A stretch of 64,000 nt of DNA from Paenibacillus sp. FSL K6-0276 (GTDB lineage: Bacteria > Bacillota > Bacilli > Paenibacillales > Paenibacillaceae). The stretch is taken from the NCBI RefSeq assembly GCF_037977235.1, contig NZ_CP150276.1, positions 3,286,001-3,350,000 of the forward strand, in the 5' to 3' direction. Numbering within the stretch: position 1 is the first letter of the stretch; every line of letters starts with the position of its first letter. The notes beneath the pieces were generated by a model, which had not been told where the DNA came from, did no database searches, and was given only the letters and a program-made list of their open reading frames with translations. A program made the translations under genes and the position numbers. Positions 52,806-62,464 of the stretch are shown here, piece after piece.

Positions 52806-53582
52806 TTAACTGCTCTTTTCTGCAATAAGATGTGTAAAAATAGCTATGTCCTTATATGGAGATACACAGCTTAACTTAAGCTCTAGCTCCACCATTTGTT
52901 CATTCCAATCCTCATCCATTTTTATTTCATTATCTGCAATATAGCCGTAAATATTATGAATTCCGTATGTACTTCTAACCTCATAACCACAATCTGCAAG
53001 CCATTCCACTAGTTGATCTTTCGTATAGATCGAAATGTCTGTTTGAATAACGCCGCTATATTCCTGCGTATTTCCAATGCTGTCCAGAGCTCCCTGAGGG
53101 TCTTTATTTATAATGGCTTTCTTCATCACCTTGGCCACTGGATTATGAGCGATCAGAGAGAGCATTCCGTTTACACTTTGTTTTTCACTAATGGCCATTA
53201 ACATTTCTTTGGGATGATCGAGATATTCAAGCACGTTGTGGCAAAAGATCCAGTCATAACTATCCGCCAACAAGTCTGTATCCTGTAGAATAGTCGTAGT
53301 ATAAGCTATATTAAGTCCTTCTTTTAATGCTGAATCTTGAGCAATGGCTATCATCTCCGAAGTCGGATCTATACCGGTTACTGTATACCCTCTTTTTGCA
53401 AATTCATGACTTGTTATACCAAACCCACAGCCGATATCTAAAATCGATTGTTTCTTTTCTGATGTGAAGTGATTTTCAATTTGCCGCCAAGCAGAATGAT
53501 AAAACAAACTCCCCCAAGGCATTTGGATATAATTTAAATAGGAACTCAGCGATTTTGCAAAAGCCTCCGTTGTTGATAACAT
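52806..53582 (-). CDS. SAM-dependent methyltransferase (class I)
   Basis: The 258-residue protein has motif I ILDIGCGFGITSHEFAKRG, motif II acidic VTGIDPTSEMI and motif post-I DWIFCHNVLEYLDHP, matching the small-molecule Methyltransf_11/CmoM-like group. The C-terminal 60 residues contain YGIHNIYGYIADNE, seen in CmoM/SmtA-type tRNA or small-molecule methyltransferases. The substrate is not certain. The ATG lies behind AAGGGGAAGTGG. Confidence 0.87.
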   Translation of the reverse strand: MLSTTEAFAKSLSSYLNYIQMPWGSLFYHSAWRQIENHFTSEKKQSILDIGCGFGITSHEFAKRGYTVTGIDPTSEMIAIAQDSALKEGLNIAYTTTILQDTDLLADSYDWIFCHNVLEYLDHPKEMLMAISEKQSVNGMLSLIAHNPVAKVMKKAIINKDPQGALDSIGNTQEYSGVIQTDISIYTKDQLVEWLADCGYEVRSTYGIHNIYGYIADNEIKMDEDWNEQMVELELKLSCVSPYKDIAIFTHLIAEKSS

Positions 53583-53665
53583 CTCACCACTTCCCCTTCC
53601 TTATCATGTAACTTTATTCGCTCATAATGACAAAAAACAGTCCTATTTTAGGGGCCGCATTTTTA

Positions 53666-53975
53666 TCACTTATTTTCAACTACGCTTTTTTTACGCTTTA
53701 CTCGTGTTTTCACAACAGCAGATTTGCATGTTTTTGTTTGCACTTTTGATTTTTTCGTCTTCACGGGAGTTAGTTTCATTTTCAACTCTGTATCATCAAC
53801 ATATTGTAGGCTATTCGAAGCCATCACAAAATCAACAGAGTTATCTTGAAGTAGAATTGGCTAGTTTAAGTCATGGACGATATCTGTTTCCGCATAATCC
53901 AATCGGTCTATTCCGATACAGTCGGGAAATTTATTCAATCCGCTCCCCAAGTCTATCCTCAACCCACAAAAATAA
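53666..53975 (-). pseudogene. decayed methyltransferase gene
   Basis: On the minus strand one frame reads RIDLGSGLNKFPDCIGIDR, then DIVHDLN, a TAG stop, and ILLQDNSVDFVMASNSLQY. This is the core of a SAM-dependent methyltransferase (motifs I, II and post-I). The start is missing and the frame after VDD drifts into Lys-rich sequence ending at TGA 53666. Sequence order shows a different subfamily from the intact neighbour at 52806. Confidence 0.65.
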
Positions 53976-54016
53976 GTATAAGCCATTCACCTTATTCCGT
54001 TCACCCAACATTATTT

Positions 54017-54799
54017 TTAAAATTGCATACTAAATCCGTTAAACTGATGAATGCCCGTACCATGAGCGACAAGATCCTGTTCACGCAATTCACGAACTGC
54101 CTTCTTCACCTCTTGCAAAATAGCTGGATCCAGACCCAACGTATTATGAGAGCCGAATACTTGAGTAACATTTGGAATTTCCGTAATCTTTTCTAAAGAA
54201 GCTACTAAATCAACCGGACTAGTCGAAGGGTAAAAAGCATAGATAGGCGTAACGTCATACAATAAATCTCCTGTAAATAGATATCCGTTGGCATGATCAA
54301 ATATGCTGATATGACCTGGAGAATGACCTGGAGTGTGGTAAATTTCTAATTTACGCCCTCCAATGTCGAGCACATCACCCTCTTGCAAAAGAGCCGTAGG
54401 TTCTCCCTGAAAAGGTGTATAGGTATTAGGATCAAAGGTTTCAGGAAGAGGAAGGGTAATGTCTCGGCTCATATCTTTTCTTATCTGGGATAGGGACAAG
54501 CCTTTTATTCCATTAATAAGCCAATCCTCATCCTCTTTATGAACATATATCGTCTCGAATTGTCCATGACTACCAATATGATCTGCATGCACATGTGTAG
54601 TTATGACTGCGATAGGTAAGTCTGTTATCTGATCCGTTATTCTTTTTATATTATCAATGCCTAATCCCGTATCAATTAACACAGCTTTCTCTTTCCCTAA
54701 CAGTAAAAAAGAATGTACCTTTTCCCAATGCCCATATTCACTGATTGCATAGGTTGTCGGATCAATTCCCTTAACTGTGAACCAACGATCTTTAATCAA
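54017..54799 (-). CDS. metallo-beta-lactamase-fold hydrolase
   Basis: The 260-residue protein has the zinc motif TTHVHADHIGSHG and further ligands in HTPGHSPGHISIF and GDLLYD. It is of the glyoxalase II-like or quorum-lactonase-like group; substrate unknown. The start is a TTG at 54799 behind GGAGG. It directly follows the stop of the broken cupin gene, so the two formed an operon. Confidence 0.88.
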   Translation of the reverse strand: MIKDRWFTVKGIDPTTYAISEYGHWEKVHSFLLLGKEKAVLIDTGLGIDNIKRITDQITDLPIAVITTHVHADHIGSHGQFETIYVHKEDEDWLINGIKGLSLSQIRKDMSRDITLPLPETFDPNTYTPFQGEPTALLQEGDVLDIGGRKLEIYHTPGHSPGHISIFDHANGYLFTGDLLYDVTPIYAFYPSTSPVDLVASLEKITEIPNVTQVFGSHNTLGLDPAILQEVKKAVRELREQDLVAHGTGIHQFNGFSMQF

Positions 54800-55210
54800 T
54801 TACGAGCCTCCATTCCATTTCTCACGTATTAGTTCTTCCCCTTTATAATAGTCCGCCTGTTCATCCGCTTGATAGATTTCTTGATATGGGAGAATGTTGA
54901 TTTTTCCTGAGTCTGGTTATTCGCAAACATCTATGCCCTGATTCGTTCGGAGATCAAGATACCTGCATGGTGCTTCCGTATGATTATAAAGTTGATGCGC
55001 ACCATCGGGACCAATTTCAAAAAATATCACATCGCCTTCACTAACCTCCTTAAAACCCTCTGGAGTTCTTAACATTGCTTTTCCTGCTAAAATCACAAAT
55101 ATCTCTTCAGCATTTCTATGAAAATGATAAGGAAAAGAATATTTATTTGGATCTAAAGATCTGATATCAAAAACCAAATGCTTCGAACCCACCATTTCAG
55201 CTAATCTCTC
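54800..55210 (-). pseudogene. broken cupin gene
   Basis: The cupin core is intact (FPYHFHRNAEEIFVIL with metal His and Glu, EGDVIFFEIG, GAHQLYNH). A TAA at 54917-54919 stops it after DVCE, yet the same frame continues past it (PDSGKINILPYQEIY ... REKWNGG) to a natural stop at 54800 beside the next gene. This implies one nonsense change. Upstream, coding sequence (SERLAE) runs before the first ATG without a start and meets a stop. So both ends are damaged. Confidence 0.75.
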
Positions 55211-55360
55211 ACTCGTATGTCAAGCAAACTCAGGGATTAGAGACAACTTTTGTATAAAAGAAACAGTATTTTCATTGAAAATCTTCACCAAATACAACAC
55301 CCCTCATTCGTTAAGTTATGCATTCAATATAATCATTTTGGAACTTTATATAAATAAGGA

Positions 55361-55564
55361 TCAAAACAAATATATGACCCCAGCTACTGCAAATGAAATA
55401 ACTCCTCCTAAAGCAGACCAATTCGCCACTTTGTTTTTAATTTTACGGTCTTTTTGGGATTCCGAATAAAAGTTACCTCTTTGCTGAGTACCTGTCGTAA
55501 ATCCTCCAACACATAAACCAGAAACTACAACAAAGGCCAGTCCAATATCTATGAAAATTTGCAT
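55361..55564 (-). CDS. small two-helix membrane protein
   Basis: The 67-residue protein has two hydrophobic helices (about 4-22 and 48-66) joined by a polar, basic loop (FYSESQKDRKIKNK). Bacillales genomes carry many such short proteins of unknown role. The ATG has GGGAGGAG upstream. Confidence 0.65.
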   Translation of the reverse strand: MQIFIDIGLAFVVVSGLCVGGFTTGTQQRGNFYSESQKDRKIKNKVANWSALGGVISFAVAGVIYLF

Positions 55565-56080
55565 GTTATTACTCCTCCCAGGAGAGCATTAGTTGTCTAT
55601 ATATAAGATATTTTAACATTATCCACTTCCTCTAATTGGAAAATTTTTGCGACAGCACACTTTTTGAGTTGGCTGTATGGTTTATGAACCTGCGTATTAT
55701 ATAAGCTGTAGTCGTAGTTGTAACGAGGAAACTACTGCCTGCCTCTGGCTGCATATTCGTTCTAGTGTATTTCATGCAGCTAAGTCAGTTTGGAACCGCG
55801 CTCTACCGAGTTTCCATCACCCTCTGCGAGTTTCGGACCCAGATGATGTTATTTGCAAAATAATCGCCTTTTGCGCAGGGTTTCAGACTCCAGTGACGTT
55901 ATTCCTTCGAAAAAGGTTCATATTGCACTAGCCTTGCATTAAACCTAACATGAAAAATCATTTTTGCATAAATTACTTTATTTTCAATATATTGATGTAA
56001 TTTTACTGGTTAAACCCAAAAAAACCCCTAAAGTAGAAGGATAGGCATTTTACCCATTCCACCTACAAAAGGAGCAACCA
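55565..56080. other. non-coding stretch before the IS4-type transposase
   Basis: About 515 bases. Two similar segments occur near 55833-55860 and 55885-55907 (TTTCGGACCCAGATGATGTT and TTTCAGACTCCAGTGACGTT), an imperfect direct repeat of unknown meaning. The last 100 bases should contain the left end of the insertion sequence. No gene is convincing. Confidence 0.45.
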
Positions 56081-57289
56081 ATGGGTACTATACCAAATCA
56101 ATCTGTCATTTGTAAATGCCTTGATTTACTTCCGCTTTCCGACGAAGCGTTTCCGCTGTTTAATCATCGACGTAGATTGACGTTGGTCAAGGCCGTGAAA
56201 CTACTTGTCGAAGCCCAACTCAACCAACGAGCAGACCTCGACGAAATTAGCCAGGCCTTACGAGCGAACCGAGAACTTCAGCAAGCAGTAGGTCTAAAAT
56301 CGATTAGTCCTTCTCAAGTGGTGCGTACACTGGACAATCTACCGCTCGAGGTGTTGCAGCGCGTGTGGCTCCTGCTTACGCAGCAAGTCGCACAGATGTA
56401 TCCTGAACAAGGCGTTACCGGTCTGGGTAAACTTCATCTCATTGATTCTACGAGTCTGTCTCTCCCTGAACTCGCTGGGAAGTGGGCCTATTGTTCCAAG
56501 CATAGTAACGGGGTCAAGGTTCATTTGAAGCTTGTGATTGCAGATAGCGATACGGTGTACCCGACCCAAGTCATTTGCTCGACGCTCGGGGTCGCCGACT
56601 CTGAAGTGGCCTTGGATTTAGTCGTCGACAAAGATGCCATTCATGTCTTGGATCGTGGGTATAGGGTGTACCGTTTGTATGAAACTTGGCTGGAGCAAGG
56701 TCTGCGGTTTGTCGCACGCATCCAGCAGAACAGCAGAACCCTCGTTCTTCATGAGCGTGAGGTCGCCCCCCATCCCCCCGTGTTGCGGGATGCCGATGTG
56801 CTTGTGAGTTACAAAAATGCGGAAAAACAACTCGTCGAGGTTCAGCTGCGTTTAGTGGAATATACTGACGAAAAAGGGCGTCAATATCGGGTTATAACCA
56901 ATGTGTGGGACAAAACGGCCGAGCAGATTAGTGAAATCTATCACCACCGGTGGCTAATTGAGATCTTCTTCAAGTGGATGAAGCAGCATGTTAGCTTGAT
57001 CCACCTGTATAGTTCACGAGAAAAAGCGGTGTGGAATCAGATCTTTTTAGCACTGATTGGATATGCATTGGTTCTTCTGCTTCGCAATGAGACGGACGCA
57101 GCGCAGTCCCCGTGGTCTTTTTTGAAGCTTTTACGGTGCTACATGTGCCAGGCATGGAACCGATTTCTACAAGAACTCCAGCGAAAACCAGAGAAGTTCT
57201 CAAAGGGAAGGCAGAAAAAAGGAAAGACAGGTCGTCCCCAAACGAAGCCGAAGAAATATAAGACGGTAAAGAAGTACGCCAACCAGTAA
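56081..57289 (+). CDS. IS4-family transposase
   Basis: The 402-residue DDE transposase has the first Asp in HLIDSTSLSL, the second in HVLDRGYRVY, and the IS4 signature Y-x2-R-x3-E-x6-K in YHHRWLIEIFFKWMK. The frame is intact and ends in a very basic tail. ATG behind AAAAGGAG. I could not define the terminal inverted repeats. ATTTTAC...TTAA-like sequences near 55998 and 57310 are only weak candidates. Confidence 0.93.
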   Translation: MGTIPNQSVICKCLDLLPLSDEAFPLFNHRRRLTLVKAVKLLVEAQLNQRADLDEISQALRANRELQQAVGLKSISPSQVVRTLDNLPLEVLQRVWLLLTQQVAQMYPEQGVTGLGKLHLIDSTSLSLPELAGKWAYCSKHSNGVKVHLKLVIADSDTVYPTQVICSTLGVADSEVALDLVVDKDAIHVLDRGYRVYRLYETWLEQGLRFVARIQQNSRTLVLHEREVAPHPPVLRDADVLVSYKNAEKQLVEVQLRLVEYTDEKGRQYRVITNVWDKTAEQISEIYHHRWLIEIFFKWMKQHVSLIHLYSSREKAVWNQIFLALIGYALVLLLRNETDAAQSPWSFLKLLRCYMCQAWNRFLQELQRKPEKFSKGRQKKGKTGRPQTKPKKYKTVKKYANQ

Positions 57290-57586
57290 AACAGGCAAAC
57301 AAATACATTAATTGGTAAAATGATCCTAGGTTTATATGGTGTTCAACCTTTTTTCTTGATGAGGAAGAGAGTGATTGTAAATATTTTTTATAATAAAAAT
57401 ATAAATCCATATTTGCCAAACAACCCCTTCATGTGTCAGGTTCTGTGCAATGCTAGTGTTCATATTGGGTGTTTATCAGGCCAATAACGGTTATGGGGTC
57501 CGATAGCGGCTTCGTACGTCAATTCGTAACCTAATCAAACGTCTACTCTAATGAAGTTTGGCGGTTCACCTCAAGTAAGGCTCCAA

Positions 57587-57642
57587 AAAGAAGGGAGCGC
57601 CCCAACAGCCATTGCTAATGCTAATGGAACACTCCCTTCTTT
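57587..57642. terminator. strong hairpin in the 57.3-57.85 kb gene-free stretch
   Basis: AAAGAAGGGAG and CTCCCTTCTTT (11 perfect pairs) enclose a loop of about 34 bases. It is the only structure I see in the roughly 560 bases between the transposase and glnA. Confidence 0.55.
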
Positions 57643-57849
57643 AGAATCTCAGTATCAAAACCACAACGTTGCCTACCCATACCACCATTCCCACTCCAAA
57701 TAACTCCCATGGTTCAGATCACACCGAAAGACTTAATCTGCAAAATTTGGAGCTCACATGTAACGTATCCTCTAATAACCTTAACTATATGCGGGCATTT
57801 TGTGGGTACATCATTAATCAATGTTCAAAATTCTAACTTGCCCAAACAC

Positions 57850-57884
57850 AAAAAAAAACCTCAACGCCAAAGGCGTCAAGGGTT
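57850..57884 (-). terminator. terminator after glnA
   Basis: AACGCC-AAA-GGCGTT-type stem extended by CCTC/AAGG pairing. The plus strand shows a 9-base A-run just before it, which is the T-run on the transcript. Confidence 0.88.
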
Positions 57885-57892
57885 TAAAGATT

Positions 57893-59221
57893 CTAGTAAA
57901 GAGTCATGTATTGGTTTCTTTCCCACTCGTGCACTTGAGTGCGATAGATATCCCATTCGATTTCTTTCAGCTCGTAGAAGTGAGCCAGAGCATGTTCGCC
58001 GAGAGCTTCGGTAATAACATGGCTACGAATCATTTCACTCAATGCTTCTTTCAAATCGGATGGCAAGCTCGGAATGCCTTCTTCAATACGCTCTTCCTCA
58101 GACATCACATAAATGTTACGGTCAATTGGAGCTGGAAGATCAAGCTTACGCTTAATTCCGTCTAGCCCTGCTTTCAACATAACAGCAAGTGCGAGGTATG
58201 GGTTAGCTGCTGGGTCCGGGTTACGAACTTCAACACGTGTGCTAAGTCCTCTTGAAGCCGGGATACGAATCATTGGGCTACGGTTACTTGCAGACCAAGC
58301 TACGTAGCAAGGTGCTTCATAACCTGGAACAAGGCGTTTGTATGAGTTCACTGTTGGGTTAGTAATCGCTGCAAAAGCACGAGCGTGCTTCAAAATACCA
58401 GCCATGTAGTAACGTGCAGTTTTGCTCAGACCCAGCTTGTCGCTTTCATCGTAGAACATGTTTTCTTTGCCTTTAAACAAGGATTGGTGAGCGTGCATAC
58501 CAGATCCGTTGATACCGAACAATGGTTTAGGCATAAAAGTTGCATGCAGGCCGTGTTGACGGGCAACCGTCTTCACGACGAGCTTAAAGGTTTGAATTTG
58601 GTCAGCAGCAGTGATCGCGTCAGCATATTTAAAGTCAATCTCATGCTGGCCGGAAGCTACTTCATGGTGGGAAGCTTCGATTTCAAAGCCCATTTCTTCA
58701 AGGGTCAATACGATTTCACGACGGCAATTTTCCCCTAAATCCGTTGGCGCTAAGTCGAAGTAACCACCTTGGTCATTCAATTCAGTAGTAGGATTGCCTC
58801 TTTCATCTGTCTTGAATAGGAAGAATTCAGGTTCTGGTCCAACGTTCATAGCTGTGAAACCCATTTCTTCTGCTTCTTTCAGACAACGTTTGAGGATACC
58901 ACGAGGGTCTCCAGCAAAAGGTGTACCATCTGGCATGTAAACGTCACAGATCAGACGTGCAACACGACTATCTGTCACCCAAGGGAAGATTACCCATGTA
59001 TCAAGGTCAGGGAAGAGATACATATCAGATTCTTCAATCCGTACGTAACCTTCGATGGAAGAACCATCAAACATCATTTTGTTATCAAGCGCTTTTTCCA
59101 ATTGGCTAACTGGAATCTCTACATTCTTGATAGTACCTAATAGATCCGTAAATTGCAGACGAATAAAACGAACATTCTCTTCCTTGGCAATGCGTAAAAT
59201 ATCCTCTTTAGAAAAGCTCAT
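57893..59221 (-). CDS. glnA: glutamine synthetase (type I)
   Basis: The 442-residue GSI-alpha enzyme makes glutamine from glutamate and ammonia. Recognisable are [16 protein letters not shown], the ATP and metal motifs ([32 protein letters not shown]) and [13 protein letters not shown]. There is no adenylylation-site tyrosine loop of the GSI-beta type. It is the second gene of glnR-glnA, 32 bases after glnR. In Bacillales the feedback-inhibited enzyme converts GlnR to its DNA-binding form. Confidence 0.97.
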   Translation of the reverse strand: MSFSKEDILRIAKEENVRFIRLQFTDLLGTIKNVEIPVSQLEKALDNKMMFDGSSIEGYVRIEESDMYLFPDLDTWVIFPWVTDSRVARLICDVYMPDGTPFAGDPRGILKRCLKEAEEMGFTAMNVGPEPEFFLFKTDERGNPTTELNDQGGYFDLAPTDLGENCRREIVLTLEEMGFEIEASHHEVASGQHEIDFKYADAITAADQIQTFKLVVKTVARQHGLHATFMPKPLFGINGSGMHAHQSLFKGKENMFYDESDKLGLSKTARYYMAGILKHARAFAAITNPTVNSYKRLVPGYEAPCYVAWSASNRSPMIRIPASRGLSTRVEVRNPDPAANPYLALAVMLKAGLDGIKRKLDLPAPIDRNIYVMSEEERIEEGIPSLPSDLKEALSEMIRSHVITEALGEHALAHFYELKEIEWDIYRTQVHEWERNQYMTLY

Positions 59222-59253
59222 ATGATCCTCTCCCTTTCGAACTCTATATATTA

Positions 59254-59664
59254 TTATTTATTAAAAAACCGGGATAACTCACCTTGAATAAGAGACACTT
59301 GTCCCGGTCTTTTACCGGAAACTAGTTCTTGCTTCAACATTCGGTGAAGCTGGGAATCGGACAACTCTCTACGTCTAACCTCTGTATCAGGGGTAATAAC
59401 AGTAGCTTCTTCGGATTCCTTAGAGACAGGATTCATCACTTGCTTAATGCCAGCAATATTAACACCCTTCTCAATCAGAGCTTTAATTTCTAATAGGCGC
59501 TCAACATCATTAAAAGAGAACAAACGCTGATTCCCTGACGTACGTGCTGGTACGATCAGACTGTGCTGCTCATAATAACGAATTTGTCTTGCGGACAAAT
59601 CAGTCAGCTTCATTACAATTCCAATAGGAAATAGTGCCATATTTCTGCGGATTTCATCACCCAT
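59254..59664 (-). CDS. glnR: MerR-family nitrogen repressor GlnR
   Basis: The 136-residue protein has an N-terminal MerR HTH ([39 protein letters not shown]) and a C-terminal tail used for autoinhibition ([20 protein letters not shown]). It represses glnRA when glutamine is plentiful. An imperfect inverted repeat TGTATT...AATGTACA lies about 50 bases upstream, but it does not match the TGTNAN7TNACA box exactly. Confidence 0.95.
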   Translation of the reverse strand: MGDEIRRNMALFPIGIVMKLTDLSARQIRYYEQHSLIVPARTSGNQRLFSFNDVERLLEIKALIEKGVNIAGIKQVMNPVSKESEEATVITPDTEVRRRELSDSQLHRMLKQELVSGKRPGQVSLIQGELSRFFNK

Positions 59665-59747
59665 GACTCATCCAACCTTCCAATGATCTTTTTCTGATCT
59701 CATTGTACATTTCCTAATACATCGCGTCAATGGTATGTGAGATATTC

Positions 59748-61001
59748 TTACAGCAATTTTCTCTCCCGCATACTTTGAAGTGCCATTAAAACGCCATATT
59801 TAACATGTGAATAGGTTAATCCACCTTGCATATAGCCAATATAAGGAGCTCGTATAGGCGCATCTGCAGATAACTCCAAACTACCACCTTGTATAAACGT
59901 ACCTGCCGCCATAATAACAGGATGTTCATACCCAGGCATATCCCATGGCTCTGGAACTACATGGCTATCAACAGCCGCAGCACGTTGTATCCCTTGAACG
60001 AAGGCAATTAAGTGATCTGGCCCGTCAAAAGACACCGCCTGAATCAGATCTGTACGAGGCTCGTTCCACGCTGGTTTTGTCTCAAACCCGCAGCGCTGAA
60101 ATACAGATGCAGCAAAGATACTCCCTTTTAGTGCTTGTCCTACTGTGTGCGGTGCCATGAAAAGTCCTTGGTAAAGCCCACGAGTAGTTCCTAACATGGC
60201 CCCCACTTCACCACCGATGCCCGGAGCAGTCAGTCGGTAAGCTGCCAGTTCAACAAGATCCTGTCGACCGCAGATGTATCCGCCCGTCTCAGCAATACCT
60301 CCGCCTGGATTCTTAATTAACGATCCCGCTACTAGATCTACACCAACTTGTGGTGGCTCAAGCTCTTCAGTAAACTCACCATAACAATTATCTACGAAGA
60401 CAATAACATCTGATTTCAACAACTTCACCTTCGAAGTCATCTCACCAATTTCAGCTACTGTGAAAGAAGCACGCCAATCATATCCACGTGACCTTTGGAT
60501 TCCGATCACTTTAGTTTTCTCGTTAATAGAAAGAGCTACCTCATCCCAATCGATCTTTCCATCTGCTGTTAGGGCAACCTCTCGGTAAGTGATTCCGAAA
60601 TCTGCGAGGGAGCCTGTCCCATCTCCTGCTTTACCAATCACCTTGTGAAGGGTATCGTACGGACGTCCTGTGATGTATAGAAGTTCATCTCCTGGACGCA
60701 ACACACCAAATAGGGCCGTTGATATAGTATGTGTTCCTGAAGCGAAATGCGGTCGCACAAGAGCTGATTCCGCACAAAATACGTCAGCATAGACAAGATC
60801 CAGCACTTCACGGCCACGGTCATTATACGCATACCCCGTTGAACCGGCAAAGTGAAAATCACTGACCTGATGACGTTGAAACGCTTCTATAACCTTCCAC
60901 TGATTCTTATCTACAATACGATCAAGGGCTTTGACAGCACCTTCTATTTCAATTTCTGCGGCCTCTGCCGCCCTCAAAATATCCTCTGCAAAAACTACCA
61001 T
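59748..61001 (-). CDS. methionine gamma-lyase-family PLP protein (YnbB-like)
   Basis: The 417-residue fold-type I PLP enzyme has the PLP lysine in AGSLIKNPGGGIA and the phosphate-binding region around FASGTHTISTALFGVL. It corresponds in sequence and position to B. subtilis ynbB, between glnR and the hflX homologue. The reaction is annotated by family only and is not established. Confidence 0.9.
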   Translation of the reverse strand: MVVFAEDILRAAEAAEIEIEGAVKALDRIVDKNQWKVIEAFQRHQVSDFHFAGSTGYAYNDRGREVLDLVYADVFCAESALVRPHFASGTHTISTALFGVLRPGDELLYITGRPYDTLHKVIGKAGDGTGSLADFGITYREVALTADGKIDWDEVALSINEKTKVIGIQRSRGYDWRASFTVAEIGEMTSKVKLLKSDVIVFVDNCYGEFTEELEPPQVGVDLVAGSLIKNPGGGIAETGGYICGRQDLVELAAYRLTAPGIGGEVGAMLGTTRGLYQGLFMAPHTVGQALKGSIFAASVFQRCGFETKPAWNEPRTDLIQAVSFDGPDHLIAFVQGIQRAAAVDSHVVPEPWDMPGYEHPVIMAAGTFIQGGSLELSADAPIRAPYIGYMQGGLTYSHVKYGVLMALQSMRERKLL

Positions 61002-61134
61002 TAGATCTTATTCGCTCCTTACATTCACTTGCCATCATAATGACAGAAAGCGGCAGTTACCTGACGCTTTCTAGATCAGCTATTATTTTATACCTATAGA
61101 CAAAGCATTTCCACTTTAGGAATTAATGACTAGA

Positions 61135-62424
61135 TTACTGCTGGTCCACAAAATCAGCAAGCATATAACTCCATTTGTCATAATCCTCTTTGTTGAGACG
61201 AACGTTATAGAGCACATCATTCTCGTCATAAGTCGTTTCCAGTACCTCTCCTACCCTATAAAGCAAAGAAGAAATATCACCACGGTCTCCGGGAATGCGG
61301 AAGTTAAGCGTGTCTCCAGCCAACTCATCAGCAATAATTTCGGTAATCCGAATTAGATCCTCAGGGTTAAATGCACTGATCTTCAAATACCCTGTACCTG
61401 TTGGCAGCATTTCCAGTTGCTCAGGCTGACATAGATCAATTTTATTAAAAAGCACGATTTGCGGTGTACCAGCTGCACCTAGGTCCTGCAAAATGGATTG
61501 AACAACCTCCATTTGCTCCTCACGCATTGGTGAAGAGGCATCCACCACATGTAGCACCAAGTTAGCCTCATTGACTTCCTCCAGCGTTGCACGGAATGAT
61601 GCGACAAGATCATGCGGAAGATTCTGAATGAAGCCTACAGTATCCGTAAGCACAACCTCTTTGCCACCTGCTAGCTGAAGAACACGTGAAGTGGGGTCCA
61701 GTGTAGCAAACAATTGGTTTTCAATATAGACATCCGCATCCGTTAGTTGCTTAAGCAGTGTTGATTTCCCTGCATTCGTATACCCAACAAGTGCAACTTG
61801 CACTGCTCCTGCCTTGCGGCGACGCTCTCGATGTAGCTCCCGAGTCTTAACGACCTCATCCAACTGGCGTTTCAGCTCAGTAATCCGATCACGAATATGC
61901 CGGCGATCTGTTTCCAGTTTGCTTTCACCCGGACCTCTGGTACCAATCCCGCCACCTAGTCTGGATAAGTTCTTGCCTTGACCGGAAAGCCGAGGTAACA
62001 GATAGGAGAGTTGTGCAAGCTCAACCTGAATAATACCCTCTCGCGTTTTGGCACGACCCGCAAAAATATCCAGAATAAGCTGCGTCCGATCAATAATCTT
62101 AAGATCCAGAGCCTCTTCAAGGTTCCGTACTTGCGCTCCGGACAGTTCTTGATCAAAGATAGCCGTATTAGCTCCAAGACCATCAGCGGCCATTCGGAGC
62201 TCTTCTACTTTGCCTTTGCCAATAAACCATCTAGAATCGGGCGTTTCCTTATTCTGACGAAGCACATCCAGGACTTCAACGCCTGCTGTTTCTGCTAATT
62301 GCACCAATTCCTGCAGAGAAAGCTCTGGATCAATTCCTGTTCTTTTAATTTTATCTGTGACGAGACTTACCAATATCGCTCGATCTTGTACATCTGTTTC
62401 CGTATCATGCGTAGTTATTGCCAT
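61135..62424 (-). CDS. hflX: ribosome-associated GTPase HflX
   Basis: The start at ATG 62424 gives a normal ribosome-site distance from AAGGAG; an ATG three codons earlier abuts it. About 429 residues. It has an N-terminal HflX domain, a glycine-rich linker (SRLGGGIGTRGPGESKLE), and a GTPase domain with G1 GYTNAGKST, G3 DTVGF and G4 NKID. It splits or rescues stalled ribosomes, especially under heat stress. The position matches ynbA in B. subtilis. Confidence 0.95.
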   Translation of the reverse strand: MAITTHDTETDVQDRAILVSLVTDKIKRTGIDPELSLQELVQLAETAGVEVLDVLRQNKETPDSRWFIGKGKVEELRMAADGLGANTAIFDQELSGAQVRNLEEALDLKIIDRTQLILDIFAGRAKTREGIIQVELAQLSYLLPRLSGQGKNLSRLGGGIGTRGPGESKLETDRRHIRDRITELKRQLDEVVKTRELHRERRRKAGAVQVALVGYTNAGKSTLLKQLTDADVYIENQLFATLDPTSRVLQLAGGKEVVLTDTVGFIQNLPHDLVASFRATLEEVNEANLVLHVVDASSPMREEQMEVVQSILQDLGAAGTPQIVLFNKIDLCQPEQLEMLPTGTGYLKISAFNPEDLIRITEIIADELAGDTLNFRIPGDRGDISSLLYRVGEVLETTYDENDVLYNVRLNKEDYDKWSYMLADFVDQQ

Positions 62425-62464
62425 GTATGCCATGCTCCTTATGACGGTGATAGAATCCTGTACT

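Noticed and set aside
53704..54033. Plus-strand open frame of about 109 codons
   Set aside because: The opposite strand carries recognisable methyltransferase remnants, which explains the sequence better.
55677..55931. Plus-strand open frame of about 84 codons
   Set aside because: No ribosome site, odd composition, and an internal imperfect repeat; treated as noncoding.
55990..57320. Terminal inverted repeats of the IS4-type element
   Set aside because: ATTTTACTGGTTAA and ATTTTACCAATTAA (reverse complement near 57310) match only partly, and no target duplication was found.
57709..58165. Plus-strand open frames across the glnA terminator
   Set aside because: They run through an intrinsic terminator and antisense to glnA.
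59665..59745. GlnR operator upstream of glnR
   Set aside because: TGTATT...TGTACA is palindromic but off by one position from TGTNAN7TNACA; not strong enough to list as a site.
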